This document shows, piece by piece, positions 1 to 7,602 of a stretch of DNA of 64,000 bases. The position numbers and the translations under genes are program-made. Below the pieces are notes generated by a model, which was not told the DNA's origin, searched no databases, and saw nothing but the letters and a program-made list of their open reading frames with translations. Position 1 is the first letter of the stretch, and every line of letters starts with the position of its first letter. Source of the DNA: Chitinophaga pinensis DSM 2588 (GTDB taxonomy: Bacteria > Bacteroidota > Bacteroidia > Chitinophagales > Chitinophagaceae); assembly GCF_000024005.1 (NCBI RefSeq), contig NC_013132.1, positions 4,954,001 to 5,018,000 of the forward strand, written 5' to 3'.

Positions 1-373
1 TATTGATATTATCGGGTAGTTCACCGCGTTTACCATTTACGACGCGCAGTACTTCCTGGTATTTATCGTCTACGTTACTGTTGTATTTATATTCTACGCG
101 GATAACGGCCAGACCGTCGCCGATATTGGTACGTACACGTTTGATGTTTTCCTGGGAGGAGAGTTCTTTTTCCAGCGGGTCTACCACCAGGTCTTCCATG
201 TCTTTCGGACTGGTACCAGGGTATACCACCACTACGCTGAATATGGGAGATTTTACCTCCGGATCCTCTGAGCGGGGCATGGATAGGATGGTCGTCAGAC
301 CTAATACAATAATCATGATAAAGATGACCAGTGTAAACTGGTAGTTCTTTACCGCGTATGAAGAAATTTTCAT
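1..373 (-). CDS. RND efflux permease, N-terminal fragment (runs off the left edge)
   Basis: This is the first 124 codons of an inner-membrane RND (AcrB-like) pump that exports drugs or other small molecules using the proton gradient. Read on the minus strand from the ATG at 371-373, it opens with MKISSYAVKNYQFTLVI, a first transmembrane helix, then SMPRSEDPEV and VVYPGTSPKDMEDLV, which are typical of the start of the porter domain. It lies 40 bases downstream of the periplasmic adaptor gene and is the last visible gene of the tolC-adaptor-permease operon. The rest, normally about 1,000 residues, lies outside the window, so the substrate class cannot be judged. Confidence 0.9.
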   Translation of the reverse strand, partial: MKISSYAVKNYQFTLVIFIMIIVLGLTTILSMPRSEDPEVKSPIFSVVVVYPGTSPKDMEDLVVDPLEKELSSQENIKRVRTNIGDGLAVIRVEYKYNSNVDDKYQEVLRVVNGKRGELPDNIN

Positions 374-413
374 GATTCGGTGAGTTTAAAGGAGTGCGTG
401 TTCGGGAGCTGCA

Positions 414-1484
414 TTATTTAACGTTGATGGAGCTGCCTTCGGTGAGGTAAGCGCTACCGGAAATGATGAGTGCAGCTGCTTGCTGAAGGCCATCGCTGAT
501 AATTACTTTATCTGCTTCCATGCCCGAGATGGTTACGGGTACTCTATGCACGGTTTTATTATCGTTTGTGATGAAGACAAATCCTTTGTTACCGTCGCCT
601 TCCAGTAAGGCGTCATAAGGAATGGCCCATGGACCATTGGCGGAGGTGGCGGTTACGGTTACAGGAGTGATGACTGCTTTACCGAACATGCCGAATGCGA
701 TTGCGGAAGGTTTTTCTCCCGTCAGTTTGATATCTGCAGTAAAGGAACCGCTCTGTGGCTGTATACCTTCAGATTTACGGGATACGCTGCCCTGAAAGGT
801 TTTGCCGGGAACAGCTTCTACTTCTACATTGGCTCTGTCCTGCATACTGATGGCTGCCCATTCTTTGTTGCTTACGTTTACACGCAGGAGCCAGTTGCCG
901 GATTGTGCGCCGTTGGTTTCCAGTACGGGAGTACCTGGTTGTACGAGTTGTCCTTCGCTGGCGAGTTTACGGAGTACGTAACCGCTGGCGGTAGCGGTGA
1001 TCTGTGAGTGCGTACGATTGAACTGTGCTGTTTTAACCTGTTCACCGGCTATATCCAGCGCGGTTTTGGCGTTTTGTAGCTGTTCCAGTGTGGCTACACT
1101 ATCCTTGTATAAATTATCTACACGTTTGTAGTCACGTTGTGCTTTTTCGAAGCCCAGTTGTGCCTGTTGCACCTGTGCGTTGATCTCTACCGGATTCAGG
1201 ACAGCGAGTACCTGGCCTTGTTTTACGGCGTCGCCTTCTTTTACCAGGATGCGTTGGATGATACCGCCGGTTTTGAAAGAGAGCAGTACTTCGTCATCTG
1301 TGGTAAACTGTCCGGATACGGAGATGGCGGGATGTGCATTCAGCTGGCCATTGAGCGGCAGCAGTTTTACCGGGATATCGGCGGATTTATTATCGTTTTT
1401 ATTTTCAGCAGCACTGGGCGCTCCGCAGGATATTACCAGGCAGGAAAAAGAGGCCAGCAGTGAGAAGGTGAGCATATTTTTCAT
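414..1484 (-). CDS. RND efflux periplasmic adaptor (MFP/HlyD family lipoprotein)
   Basis: A 356-residue membrane-fusion protein that would link the inner-membrane RND permease to the TolC channel. The N-terminus is a lipoprotein signal, with lipobox LVISC placing the lipidated Cys at residue 20. Next come a barrel-sandwich half (LLSFKTGGIIQRILVKEGDAV, around residues 67-87), a short alpha-hairpin (LGFEKAQRDYKRVDNLYKDS), the second lipoyl half (ITATASGYVLRKLASEGQLV) and a beta-barrel. Length and order are normal for the family. It lies 25 bases after the tolC gene and 40 before the permease, so it is co-transcribed with both. Confidence 0.93.
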   Translation of the reverse strand: MKNMLTFSLLASFSCLVISCGAPSAAENKNDNKSADIPVKLLPLNGQLNAHPAISVSGQFTTDDEVLLSFKTGGIIQRILVKEGDAVKQGQVLAVLNPVEINAQVQQAQLGFEKAQRDYKRVDNLYKDSVATLEQLQNAKTALDIAGEQVKTAQFNRTHSQITATASGYVLRKLASEGQLVQPGTPVLETNGAQSGNWLLRVNVSNKEWAAISMQDRANVEVEAVPGKTFQGSVSRKSEGIQPQSGSFTADIKLTGEKPSAIAFGMFGKAVITPVTVTATSANGPWAIPYDALLEGDGNKGFVFITNDNKTVHRVPVTISGMEADKVIISDGLQQAAALIISGSAYLTEGSSINVK

Positions 1485-1509
1485 GTTGAATATTTTTAAG
1501 GAGGATGTT

Positions 1510-2862
1510 TTAAAGTTTATAGGAAGCTTGTGCGCGTTCGATATCTGCGAGCGCTGTTTGTACTGCTGCGAAGGCCACGGAAAGTTGCAGACGCGCGTTG
1601 GTCAGCTGGTTCTGGGCATCCAGCAATTCTATATAGAGCAGCTGTCCTGCTTTATAGACCTTGGACTGGTCATTGTAATATTTTTCGGAGAGTTGTAATT
1701 GTTCGTGTGCGCTGTTAAAATTGGCTACAGCGGTGTGGTAATTGTTTTCTGCCGTCTGTTGTTCCAGCTGGAAGGAGAGACTGGCTTCATTGTAAGCCGC
1801 CTGGATGTTGCTTACATCGATCGCTGCCTGTTGTGCTTTGTATTTGCGTTGTCCGGCAGCAAAGAGGTCCCATTGCAGGTTTACGCCCCACATGTAATAC
1901 CTGGACTGACTGTTTACTTTGAAGTTGAAGTCCTGTGAACCGAGATCCAGGAAGGTGCTGAGTTTCGGTACGAGATAAGACTTTGACTGGCGATAGGTAA
2001 GGTCTGCTATTTTTTGTTGCCGGGAGAGTTGTTGTAATTCTTCCCTGACATTGGAGGTACCGGTGGGTGCGGAGGAGATTTCCTGCGACAGGAAGATGGT
2101 ACTGTCGAGTATGATGCCTGATTTCAGGTCTCTGTTCAGCAGGAAGTTAAAGTAGGCTCCGGCGTTCCGTTTTTTGTTTTCTGCTTCTGTGATGGAGGCT
2201 TCAATACGCTGCAATTCTGCTTTGGCGCGGGTAAGGGCGGTGCTATTGGTTACACCATTGGTCAGGAAGCTGGTGTTCACCCGGATATTCTCCTGCACCT
2301 GTGAGCGTGCGGTATTGTAGATGTCCACTGCTTTCCCGGCCTGGTAGTATTGATAGTAAGCTGTTTTAATGTCTCTGACGAGCCGGCGTTTATAGACGTT
2401 TACACCTGCCTGCTGGAGACTGATATTTTCGCGGCGGATCTTTTGTGCGTACCATATTTCGGTATTGACCAGCGGGAGGGTCGTGCGAAGGTGTACGTCA
2501 TAAAAGTTGTCCGGGTTGAGTAGTATGGACTGATTTTCCAGCTGTGGGAATTTGGAGGAGTTGGTTAGCTGGTTCAGGGCGCTATAAGCCGGGTTGAGCA
2601 GGTCGCCAATCGGAATATCAATGGTACGGCCGCCGCCTGCTTTTGTATAGTTGCCGGTGAGTCCTACCTGTGGGTAGAACAGGCTTTTGGCCTCCTGTAA
2701 TGCGTAAAGTGATTTATCCAGCTGGAAATGCTGCTGTTTCAGCCCCTGATTCTGTGCAAAAGCGCTCTGAATATAGTCATCCAGCACCTTGCTCTGCGCA
2801 GATCCTTGCTGCGCGGACGTCCACATAATAGCCATTAGTATTATGAACGTTTTTCTTTTCAT
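1510..2862 (-). CDS. TolC-family outer membrane efflux protein
   Basis: A 450-residue outer-membrane factor, the exit duct of the tripartite pump. The signal peptide (MKRKTFIILMAIMWTSAQQGSAQ) is followed by two repeats of long coiled-coil helices and beta strands, typical of OEP domains (YIQSAFAQNQGLKQQHFQLD near the start, LELLDAQNQLTNARLQL-like region near the end). The reading frame is open further upstream (ATG at 2877, GTG at 2886). I chose the ATG at 2862 because it gives a standard signal peptide and leaves the TetR-type operator at 2879-2893 outside the coding part. It is the first gene of the minus-strand efflux operon. Confidence 0.92.
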   Translation of the reverse strand: MKRKTFIILMAIMWTSAQQGSAQSKVLDDYIQSAFAQNQGLKQQHFQLDKSLYALQEAKSLFYPQVGLTGNYTKAGGGRTIDIPIGDLLNPAYSALNQLTNSSKFPQLENQSILLNPDNFYDVHLRTTLPLVNTEIWYAQKIRRENISLQQAGVNVYKRRLVRDIKTAYYQYYQAGKAVDIYNTARSQVQENIRVNTSFLTNGVTNSTALTRAKAELQRIEASITEAENKKRNAGAYFNFLLNRDLKSGIILDSTIFLSQEISSAPTGTSNVREELQQLSRQQKIADLTYRQSKSYLVPKLSTFLDLGSQDFNFKVNSQSRYYMWGVNLQWDLFAAGQRKYKAQQAAIDVSNIQAAYNEASLSFQLEQQTAENNYHTAVANFNSAHEQLQLSEKYYNDQSKVYKAGQLLYIELLDAQNQLTNARLQLSVAFAAVQTALADIERAQASYKL

Positions 2863-2878
2863 GATGGCAGTTGACATA

Positions 2879-2893
2879 ATGAACACTGTTTAG
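2879..2893. promoter_or_regulatory. TetR-type operator in front of the efflux operon
   Basis: The 15 bases here match the perfect palindrome CTAAACACTGTTTAG found in front of the tetR gene at 13 of 15 positions. The right half is intact (TGTTTAG) and the left half has two changes. It sits 17 bases upstream of the chosen tolC start. Two near-identical sites at the only two promoters of a TetR-plus-efflux locus make it the likely binding site of the neighbouring TetR protein. Binding itself is inferred. Confidence 0.72.
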
Positions 2894-3000
2894 TAATAAA
2901 GGATAAAAAAAGACACCACGGGTGTCAGTTGAAAATGTGAATGATTTCGACGCGTCAGGTAGTATGACGATTGAGACGCGGGAATATTGTATGAAAAGCG

Positions 3001-3027
3001 GATAGCGTCAAAAAAAATGACGCTATC
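3001..3027. terminator. Hairpin between tetR and the efflux operon
   Basis: Perfect 10-bp inverted repeat GATAGCGTCA / TGACGCTATC around a loop of seven A (T on the minus strand). It begins 4 bases after the tetR stop codon and probably ends the tetR transcript before the separately promoted tolC operon. A run of T after the stem is weak, so termination efficiency is uncertain. Confidence 0.6.
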
Positions 3028-3030
3028 GTC

Positions 3031-3633
3031 TTATTTCCTGATGAGTCGGAGGTATTCGTCTACGGTACTGGTGATCAATGCCCGTTGTTCTTCTTCAGTC
3101 AGTTGCATTACTTTGATGCGTTGTCTGACGAAGAGGGAAATGAGTCCGTGTCCTAATGCCCAGATGGACAGTGATGCCACGCCGGGATCGGTGAAGCGTA
3201 GCTGATGCATACAAGGTGTTACTGTCTTTAAGAGGAAGTCAAATGACTCATCACAATTGGGCCAGTCTTCGCTGACTGCTTTCATGGGTGAGCGGAGTAT
3301 AAACATCAGGTCATAGAGGTCCGGATGTTCAAAGCCGAATTTTACGTAGGAGTGGAGCAATTGTTCCAGCTTTTCCAACGGATCGGTGGAGGTGGCTTCT
3401 TTTTCGAAGGCTTTGTATAATTCTCCAAAGGCTTCTCCCTGTACTTCGTACAACAGTTCGTCCTTGTCTTTATAATAGAGGTAAATGGTGGCAGGGCTAT
3501 ATTCTATCTTTTCAGCTATGTTCCTGATAGAGGTCTTTTCATATCCATCATGGATGAACATGTCCATCGCGGTGCCGATGATCAGTTTACGCATCTCCTG
3601 CTTTTCCCTTTCCTTACGATCACTAATACCCAT
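3031..3633 (-). CDS. TetR/AcrR family transcriptional repressor
   Basis: A 200-residue one-component regulator. The N-terminal helix-turn-helix (IIGTAMDMFIHDGYEKTSIR, then NIAEKIEYSPATIYLYYKDK) is typical TetR, followed by a helical ligand-binding and dimerisation domain containing ELYKAFEKEATSTDPLEKLEQ. The ATG at 3633 was preferred over an upstream TTG because it gives the usual length. It lies upstream of the tolC-adaptor-permease operon in the same direction and divergent to an SDR gene. A perfect palindrome lies next to its -7 box and a near copy lies before the efflux operon, so it very probably represses itself and the pump and is released by a toxic ligand. The ligand is unknown. Confidence 0.93.
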   Translation of the reverse strand: MGISDRKEREKQEMRKLIIGTAMDMFIHDGYEKTSIRNIAEKIEYSPATIYLYYKDKDELLYEVQGEAFGELYKAFEKEATSTDPLEKLEQLLHSYVKFGFEHPDLYDLMFILRSPMKAVSEDWPNCDESFDFLLKTVTPCMHQLRFTDPGVASLSIWALGHGLISLFVRQRIKVMQLTEEEQRALITSTVDEYLRLIRK

Positions 3634-3651
3634 GTTAATATCTTTACGATG

Positions 3652-3674
3652 CAAACTTACTAAACACTGTTTAG
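3652..3674 (-). promoter_or_regulatory. tetR promoter (-7 box) and autoregulatory operator
   Basis: On the minus strand 3652-3659 reads TAAGTTTG, an exact match to the Bacteroidota -7 element TAnnTTTG. Directly upstream, 3660-3674 is a perfect 7-1-7 palindrome, CTAAACA-C-TGTTTAG. A repressor bound there would occupy the space between the -33 and -7 elements. The same palindrome lies near a possible -7 element for the divergent gene (TAGTTTTA, 3693-3700), so it may control both directions. Confidence 0.75.
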
Positions 3675-3731
3675 AAAATAAAATATTTTCAATAGTTTTA
3701 CGTCACTATCTTATAAAACAAAGACGCCTTT

Positions 3732-4691
3732 ATGAGCAGCACAGCATCAAACGTATCAGAATCAGGGATTTATACAATTTTAGGAGCCGGTGGAATTATC
3801 GCGAAGGAGTTAACATCCGTATTGTTAGAAAATGGGAAGCAGGTACGCCTGGTGAGCCGAAAGGTACAGGCGGTAGACGGAGCAAGTGTGATGGCGGCTG
3901 ATATAACAGATCCGTTACAGACCCGGAGAGCTATCAGTGGTTCTTCTGTCGTTTTTTTAGTGGTGGGTCTTACCTATAACCATAAACTATGGCAGGAGGC
4001 CTGGCCGAAGATCATCCAGAATGTGATCCATGCGTGTAGTGAGGGGGGCATTCCACTGATCTTTTTTGACAATGTATATATGTATGGATTGGTAGATGGA
4101 AAGATGACGGAGGACACGCCTTTCAATCCGCGTAGTAAAAAAGGGGAGGTGAGGGCATTGATTGCGGGGAAGATCATGGATAGGGTAAAAGAAGGAAGGC
4201 TGACGGCAACGATTGCCAGGGCGGCAGATTTCTATGGACCGGGTGCAGATACTACCGGTATTCTCAATATGATGGTGATAGATAAGCTGGCGAAAGGTCA
4301 GACAGCGAACTGGCTGGGGAATGATCATGTAACACATAGTTACACGTATACACCTGATGCAGGTAAGGCGTTGTATCTGCTGGCGTCAGATCCTTCGACG
4401 TATAACCAGGTATGGCATCTGCCGACGAAGAACCCTGCACCTAACGGGAAGGAATATGTGGAAATGGTTGCAGCAGCATTACATACGAAGCCGAAGTATA
4501 TGAAGCTGGGTACCTTTATGATCAAGCTGGCAGGCTTTTTCAATACTACGATTGCGGAGTTGCATGAGATGATGTATCAGACAACACATCCTTACATTTT
4601 CGATAGTACGAAGTTTGAAAAGCATTTTAATTTCACGCCTACTTCTTACGAAGATGGTATAGCGGCAATTGTAAAAAAGACCAAAGCTTAG
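3732..4691 (+). CDS. NAD(P)-binding SDR/epimerase-like protein
   Basis: A 319-residue Rossmann-fold protein of the atypical or extended short-chain dehydrogenase family. The nucleotide-binding loop is YTILGAGGIIAKEL near residue 15, and the fold continues with SSVVFLVVGL, IFFDNVYMYG and ARAADFYGPGADTTG, all typical of extended SDRs. The usual YxxxK catalytic pair is not clear (the equivalent stretch reads NPRSKKGEV), so it may be an atypical reductase or an NAD(P) sensor. It is transcribed away from tetR through a shared region holding the palindrome at 3660-3674, which suggests joint control with the efflux pump. Substrate unknown. Confidence 0.8.
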   Translation: MSSTASNVSESGIYTILGAGGIIAKELTSVLLENGKQVRLVSRKVQAVDGASVMAADITDPLQTRRAISGSSVVFLVVGLTYNHKLWQEAWPKIIQNVIHACSEGGIPLIFFDNVYMYGLVDGKMTEDTPFNPRSKKGEVRALIAGKIMDRVKEGRLTATIARAADFYGPGADTTGILNMMVIDKLAKGQTANWLGNDHVTHSYTYTPDAGKALYLLASDPSTYNQVWHLPTKNPAPNGKEYVEMVAAALHTKPKYMKLGTFMIKLAGFFNTTIAELHEMMYQTTHPYIFDSTKFEKHFNFTPTSYEDGIAAIVKKTKA

Positions 4692-4700
4692 AAAAATAAA

Positions 4701-4733
4701 TTTGGAGATATAAGATATCCATCTATATCTTTG
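4701..4733 (+). promoter_or_regulatory. Promoter of the SAM-riboswitch transcript
   Basis: TTTG at 4701-4704 and TATCTTTG at 4726-4733 match the Bacteroidota -33 (TTTG) and -7 (TAnnTTTG) elements, separated by 21 bases. Transcription would start just before the riboswitch P1 helix. Confidence 0.7.
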
Positions 4734-4750
4734 CATCAGTTCTTTAAGAT

Positions 4751-4860
4751 TCTTATCAAGAAAGGCAGAGGGAAATGGCCCTGTGAAGCCTTAGCAACCA
4801 TCCGGAACCACCAAACCGGAAAGGTGCTACATCCAGCCCGCATAGCGGGAAAGATAAGTC
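4751..4860 (+). promoter_or_regulatory. SAM-I (S-box) riboswitch
   Basis: An RNA aptamer that binds S-adenosylmethionine. The conserved core is visible: CTTATCAAGAAAGGCAGAGG, then TGGCCC and GAAGCCTTAGCAACC, a P3 helix CCGG...CCGG followed by AAGGTGCTA, and a P4 helix CCCGCATAGCGGG. P1 closes with GATAAG (4853-4858) pairing with CTTATC (4752-4757). A perfect terminator follows 38 bases later, so high SAM should end transcription before the downstream trans-sulfuration gene. The family assignment is firm. The transcriptional off-switch mode is inferred from the terminator. Confidence 0.95.
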
Positions 4861-4897
4861 AGTAGGTTTGATCGATATTTTAATCAAAATATATTCA

Positions 4898-4926
4898 ACT
4901 CACCTGGCTACCAGGTGAGTTTTTTT
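4898..4926 (+). terminator. Riboswitch expression-platform terminator
   Basis: Perfect 10-bp stem ACTCACCTGG / CCAGGTGAGT with a 3-base loop, followed at once by six T. It lies between the SAM-I aptamer and the gene at 5025 and is the likely switch element. Confidence 0.9.
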
Positions 4927-5024
4927 ATTTTAAGACCTTCCTGTTTTCTATCTGTCATCTCTGATAAGTTCCTGCCGAGGACCTGTTTAATCAACAATTT
5001 TCATCAAACTCAAAAACACAAGAG

Positions 5025-6197
5025 ATGAGCACAATCACACAACTGATCCATTCCATTCCCGTAGATCCTCAGACCGGCGCTATCGCAGTACCTATTTACC
5101 AGACATCCACCTTTGTGCAGGAGGCACCCGGCGTCAACAAAGGTTATGATTATGCCCGTACGAACAATCCAACCCGTGAAACCCTTGAAAAGATTGTAGC
5201 TCAGCTGGAAGACGGCGCTACCGGGATTGCGTTTTCAAGCGGTCTGGCGGCTATTGACGCCATTCTGAAACTGTTGCAATACGGAGATGAAATTGTGGCC
5301 GTGGATGACATTTATGGAGGCGCATTCCGGTTATTCAATAAGGTGTATCAGAAGTTCGGCATTAAGGTGACTTATGTAGATACTTCTGATGTGCAGGCGG
5401 TATTCAATGCGATCACGCCAAAGACAAAACTGATATGGCTGGAAACCCCGACCAATCCGACTTTAAAGATATCTGACATCGCTGCTATCGCGAAGATTGC
5501 AGCTGCAAATAAATGCCTGTTCTGCGTGGACAATACCTTTGCTTCACCGGTATTACAACAGCCCTTGAATCTGGGTGCAGACATTGTTATTCATAGTGCA
5601 ACCAAATACCTTGGCGGACACAGTGATCTGATTGCCGGTGTAGTTGTAACAAGGACACCTGAACTGGGCGCGGAGATTAAGTTTTATCAGAATGCCTGTG
5701 GCGCGATCCTTTCTCCTTTTGACAGTTTTCTGTTGATTCGTGGGATAGAGACACTGCATCTGCGTGTAAGACAGCATTGCAGTAATGCGCAGGTTATTGC
5801 AGAGTATCTGGCGGCGCATCCGCTGGTAGATAAGGTATTCTATCCGGGTCTGAAAACACATCCCGGACATGAAATTGCGAAGCGCCAATCCAAGGGCTTT
5901 GGCGGTATTGTTTCGTTTACCCTGAAAGATGATACCCAGGCAGCGGCACTGGCATTTGTGACCAGCACACAGTATTTCAAGCTGGCGGAGAGCCTTGGAG
6001 GTATTAAAAGTTTGTTATGTCATCCTGCGGGTATGACCCATAAATCTATCCCTGATGAGACCCGTAGAGCCGCCGGGGTAGCGGATAGTCTGATCCGTTT
6101 GTCCGTCGGACTGGAGGAGCCGGCCGATCTCCTTTCAGACCTTGATCTTGCCTTTCATAAAATTCAGCAGGCGACCGGGTCTGTTTTAAGTTTATAG
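5025..6197 (+). CDS. Trans-sulfuration PLP enzyme (cystathionine gamma-synthase/beta-lyase type)
   Basis: A 390-residue Cys/Met-metabolism PLP-dependent enzyme. Visible signatures are PVDPQTGAIAVPIYQTSTF near the N-terminus, the phosphate-cup tyrosine in YDYARTNNPTRETLE, FSSGLAAIDAIL, and the PLP lysine in SATKYLGGHSDLIAG (about residue 195). The C-terminal ESLGGIKSLLCHPAGMTH is typical of the family. Sequence alone does not separate cystathionine gamma-synthase, beta-lyase and O-acetylhomoserine sulfhydrylase. The SAM-I riboswitch upstream shows it is repressed when SAM is plentiful, so it acts in methionine synthesis rather than cysteine breakdown. Confidence 0.92.
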   Translation: MSTITQLIHSIPVDPQTGAIAVPIYQTSTFVQEAPGVNKGYDYARTNNPTRETLEKIVAQLEDGATGIAFSSGLAAIDAILKLLQYGDEIVAVDDIYGGAFRLFNKVYQKFGIKVTYVDTSDVQAVFNAITPKTKLIWLETPTNPTLKISDIAAIAKIAAANKCLFCVDNTFASPVLQQPLNLGADIVIHSATKYLGGHSDLIAGVVVTRTPELGAEIKFYQNACGAILSPFDSFLLIRGIETLHLRVRQHCSNAQVIAEYLAAHPLVDKVFYPGLKTHPGHEIAKRQSKGFGGIVSFTLKDDTQAAALAFVTSTQYFKLAESLGGIKSLLCHPAGMTHKSIPDETRRAAGVADSLIRLSVGLEEPADLLSDLDLAFHKIQQATGSVLSL

Positions 6198-6205
6198 TTT
6201 CGTAG

Positions 6206-6235
6206 TTTGCAGTTCTGGAATGCTCAAACTGCAAA
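6206..6235 (+). terminator. Weak hairpin after the trans-sulfuration gene
   Basis: TTTGCAGTT (6206-6214) pairs perfectly with AACTGCAAA (6227-6235) around a 12-base loop, followed by TTGTT. It begins 8 bases after the preceding stop codon. The T tract is poor, so it may be a weak terminator. Confidence 0.4.
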
Positions 6236-6244
6236 TTGTTAACT

Positions 6245-7564
6245 ATGTTAAAACCGATGTTTCTAGGTGTTTGCCTTTCCGCTGTATGTTTCCATATTAA
6301 TGCACAGGACAACACTGCCGTAATAATTAAAGATGTTACCTTGATTGACGGGAGCGGGGGAGCCGCCCGTTCCCATGTCAGTCTGCTGATAAAAGACGAT
6401 ACTATCGCGGCCATATTACCTGCCGGCACCAATTATCCCACAAAAGGCGCGGAAGAGATCAACGGCAGCGGTAAAACGATCATGCCGCTGATGGTAGATG
6501 CGCACAGTCATCTTGGTCTGCTGAAAGGCACCGACATCTCCGCTCAAAACTTTACGCCCGATAATGTAACCCGTCAGCTGAACCAATACCTGAGTTATGG
6601 TGTGGGTACTGTATTGAGTCTGGGTACGGATCAGCCTACCGGCTTTTTCATGCGTGACGCTTCCCGTGCAGGCATGATGAGCGGGGCTTCCTTTTATACA
6701 GCTGGTTTTGGATTCGGCGCTCCCCGGGGCACGCCGCCGGTGGCATTTGGACCCAGCATATTGCGTCCCGTAAATGCAGATCAGGCGCTGGAGGAAATGC
6801 GTCATCTGGCAACCCTGAAGCCTGATTTTGTAAAGATCTGGGTGGATGGCAGTCCGAAGCTCCTGCCTGAAATATACCGTGCCATCATTGCAGAGGCACA
6901 TACCCACAATATCAAAGTAGCCGCTCACGTTTATTACCTGGAAGATGCACATCAGCTGGTAGATGCCGGTGTTGATGTATTAGCGCACAGTATCCGTGAT
7001 CAGGAAGTCGACGATGCGCTGATCAAGGCGATGAAGCAGAAGAATGTCTATTATATCCCCACGCTTTGTATAGAAGATTTCGGCCTGTCCTATGGCCTCA
7101 TTAGCCCCGGATGGTTTACAGATCCGTTTTTTATGCGCTCGCTGGAGCCAGGCGTATGGGATATGCTGAACAGCGACGACTATCGTAAAAAGCAAAATGA
7201 GGACAAGGACAAAGCCCGTAAGATACAGGCGTTTGCCATTGCTAAAAGGAACTTTCAGAAAATGGATAGCGCAGGCGTGAAAATCGCTATGGGGACAGAT
7301 TCCGGTGCACAGCCGGTAAGGGCGCAGGGATTCTCTGAACACCGTGAGCTGCAGCTGATGGCTGAATCAGGTATTCCTGTTTTAAAGGTGATCAGTTATG
7401 CCACTCACGGGGGCGCCGCTTTATTGGGTATCGATGCAGAAACCGGTACCCTGCAACCAGGCAAAAAAGCAGACTTTATGGTACTTGATGCCGATCCACA
7501 ACTTGATATCAGGGCCACCACAAATATCAGTTCCATCTGGAAAAACGGAAAACAGATACAATAA
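6245..7564 (+). CDS. Secreted amidohydrolase family protein
   Basis: A 439-residue metal-dependent hydrolase of the imidazolonepropionase-like amidohydrolase group. After a signal peptide (MLKPMFLGVCLSAVCFHINAQ) it shows the HxH metal motif in VDAHSHLG (about residue 82), the likely bridging lysine in DFVKIWVDGSPK, single His ligands in AAHVYYLE and LAHSIRDQ, and the metal Asp in GTDSGAQP. The C-terminal GTLQPGKKADFMVLDADP is the small beta domain typical of the family. The ATG at 6245 gives a clean signal peptide; the upstream TTG does not. Probably periplasmic, hydrolysing a cyclic amide or peptide-like substrate that cannot be named. Confidence 0.88.
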   Translation: MLKPMFLGVCLSAVCFHINAQDNTAVIIKDVTLIDGSGGAARSHVSLLIKDDTIAAILPAGTNYPTKGAEEINGSGKTIMPLMVDAHSHLGLLKGTDISAQNFTPDNVTRQLNQYLSYGVGTVLSLGTDQPTGFFMRDASRAGMMSGASFYTAGFGFGAPRGTPPVAFGPSILRPVNADQALEEMRHLATLKPDFVKIWVDGSPKLLPEIYRAIIAEAHTHNIKVAAHVYYLEDAHQLVDAGVDVLAHSIRDQEVDDALIKAMKQKNVYYIPTLCIEDFGLSYGLISPGWFTDPFFMRSLEPGVWDMLNSDDYRKKQNEDKDKARKIQAFAIAKRNFQKMDSAGVKIAMGTDSGAQPVRAQGFSEHRELQLMAESGIPVLKVISYATHGGAALLGIDAETGTLQPGKKADFMVLDADPQLDIRATTNISSIWKNGKQIQ

Positions 7565-7602
7565 TCAAAATAAGGCGTCGCCAACACGCCTGGGGAAACA
7601 AC

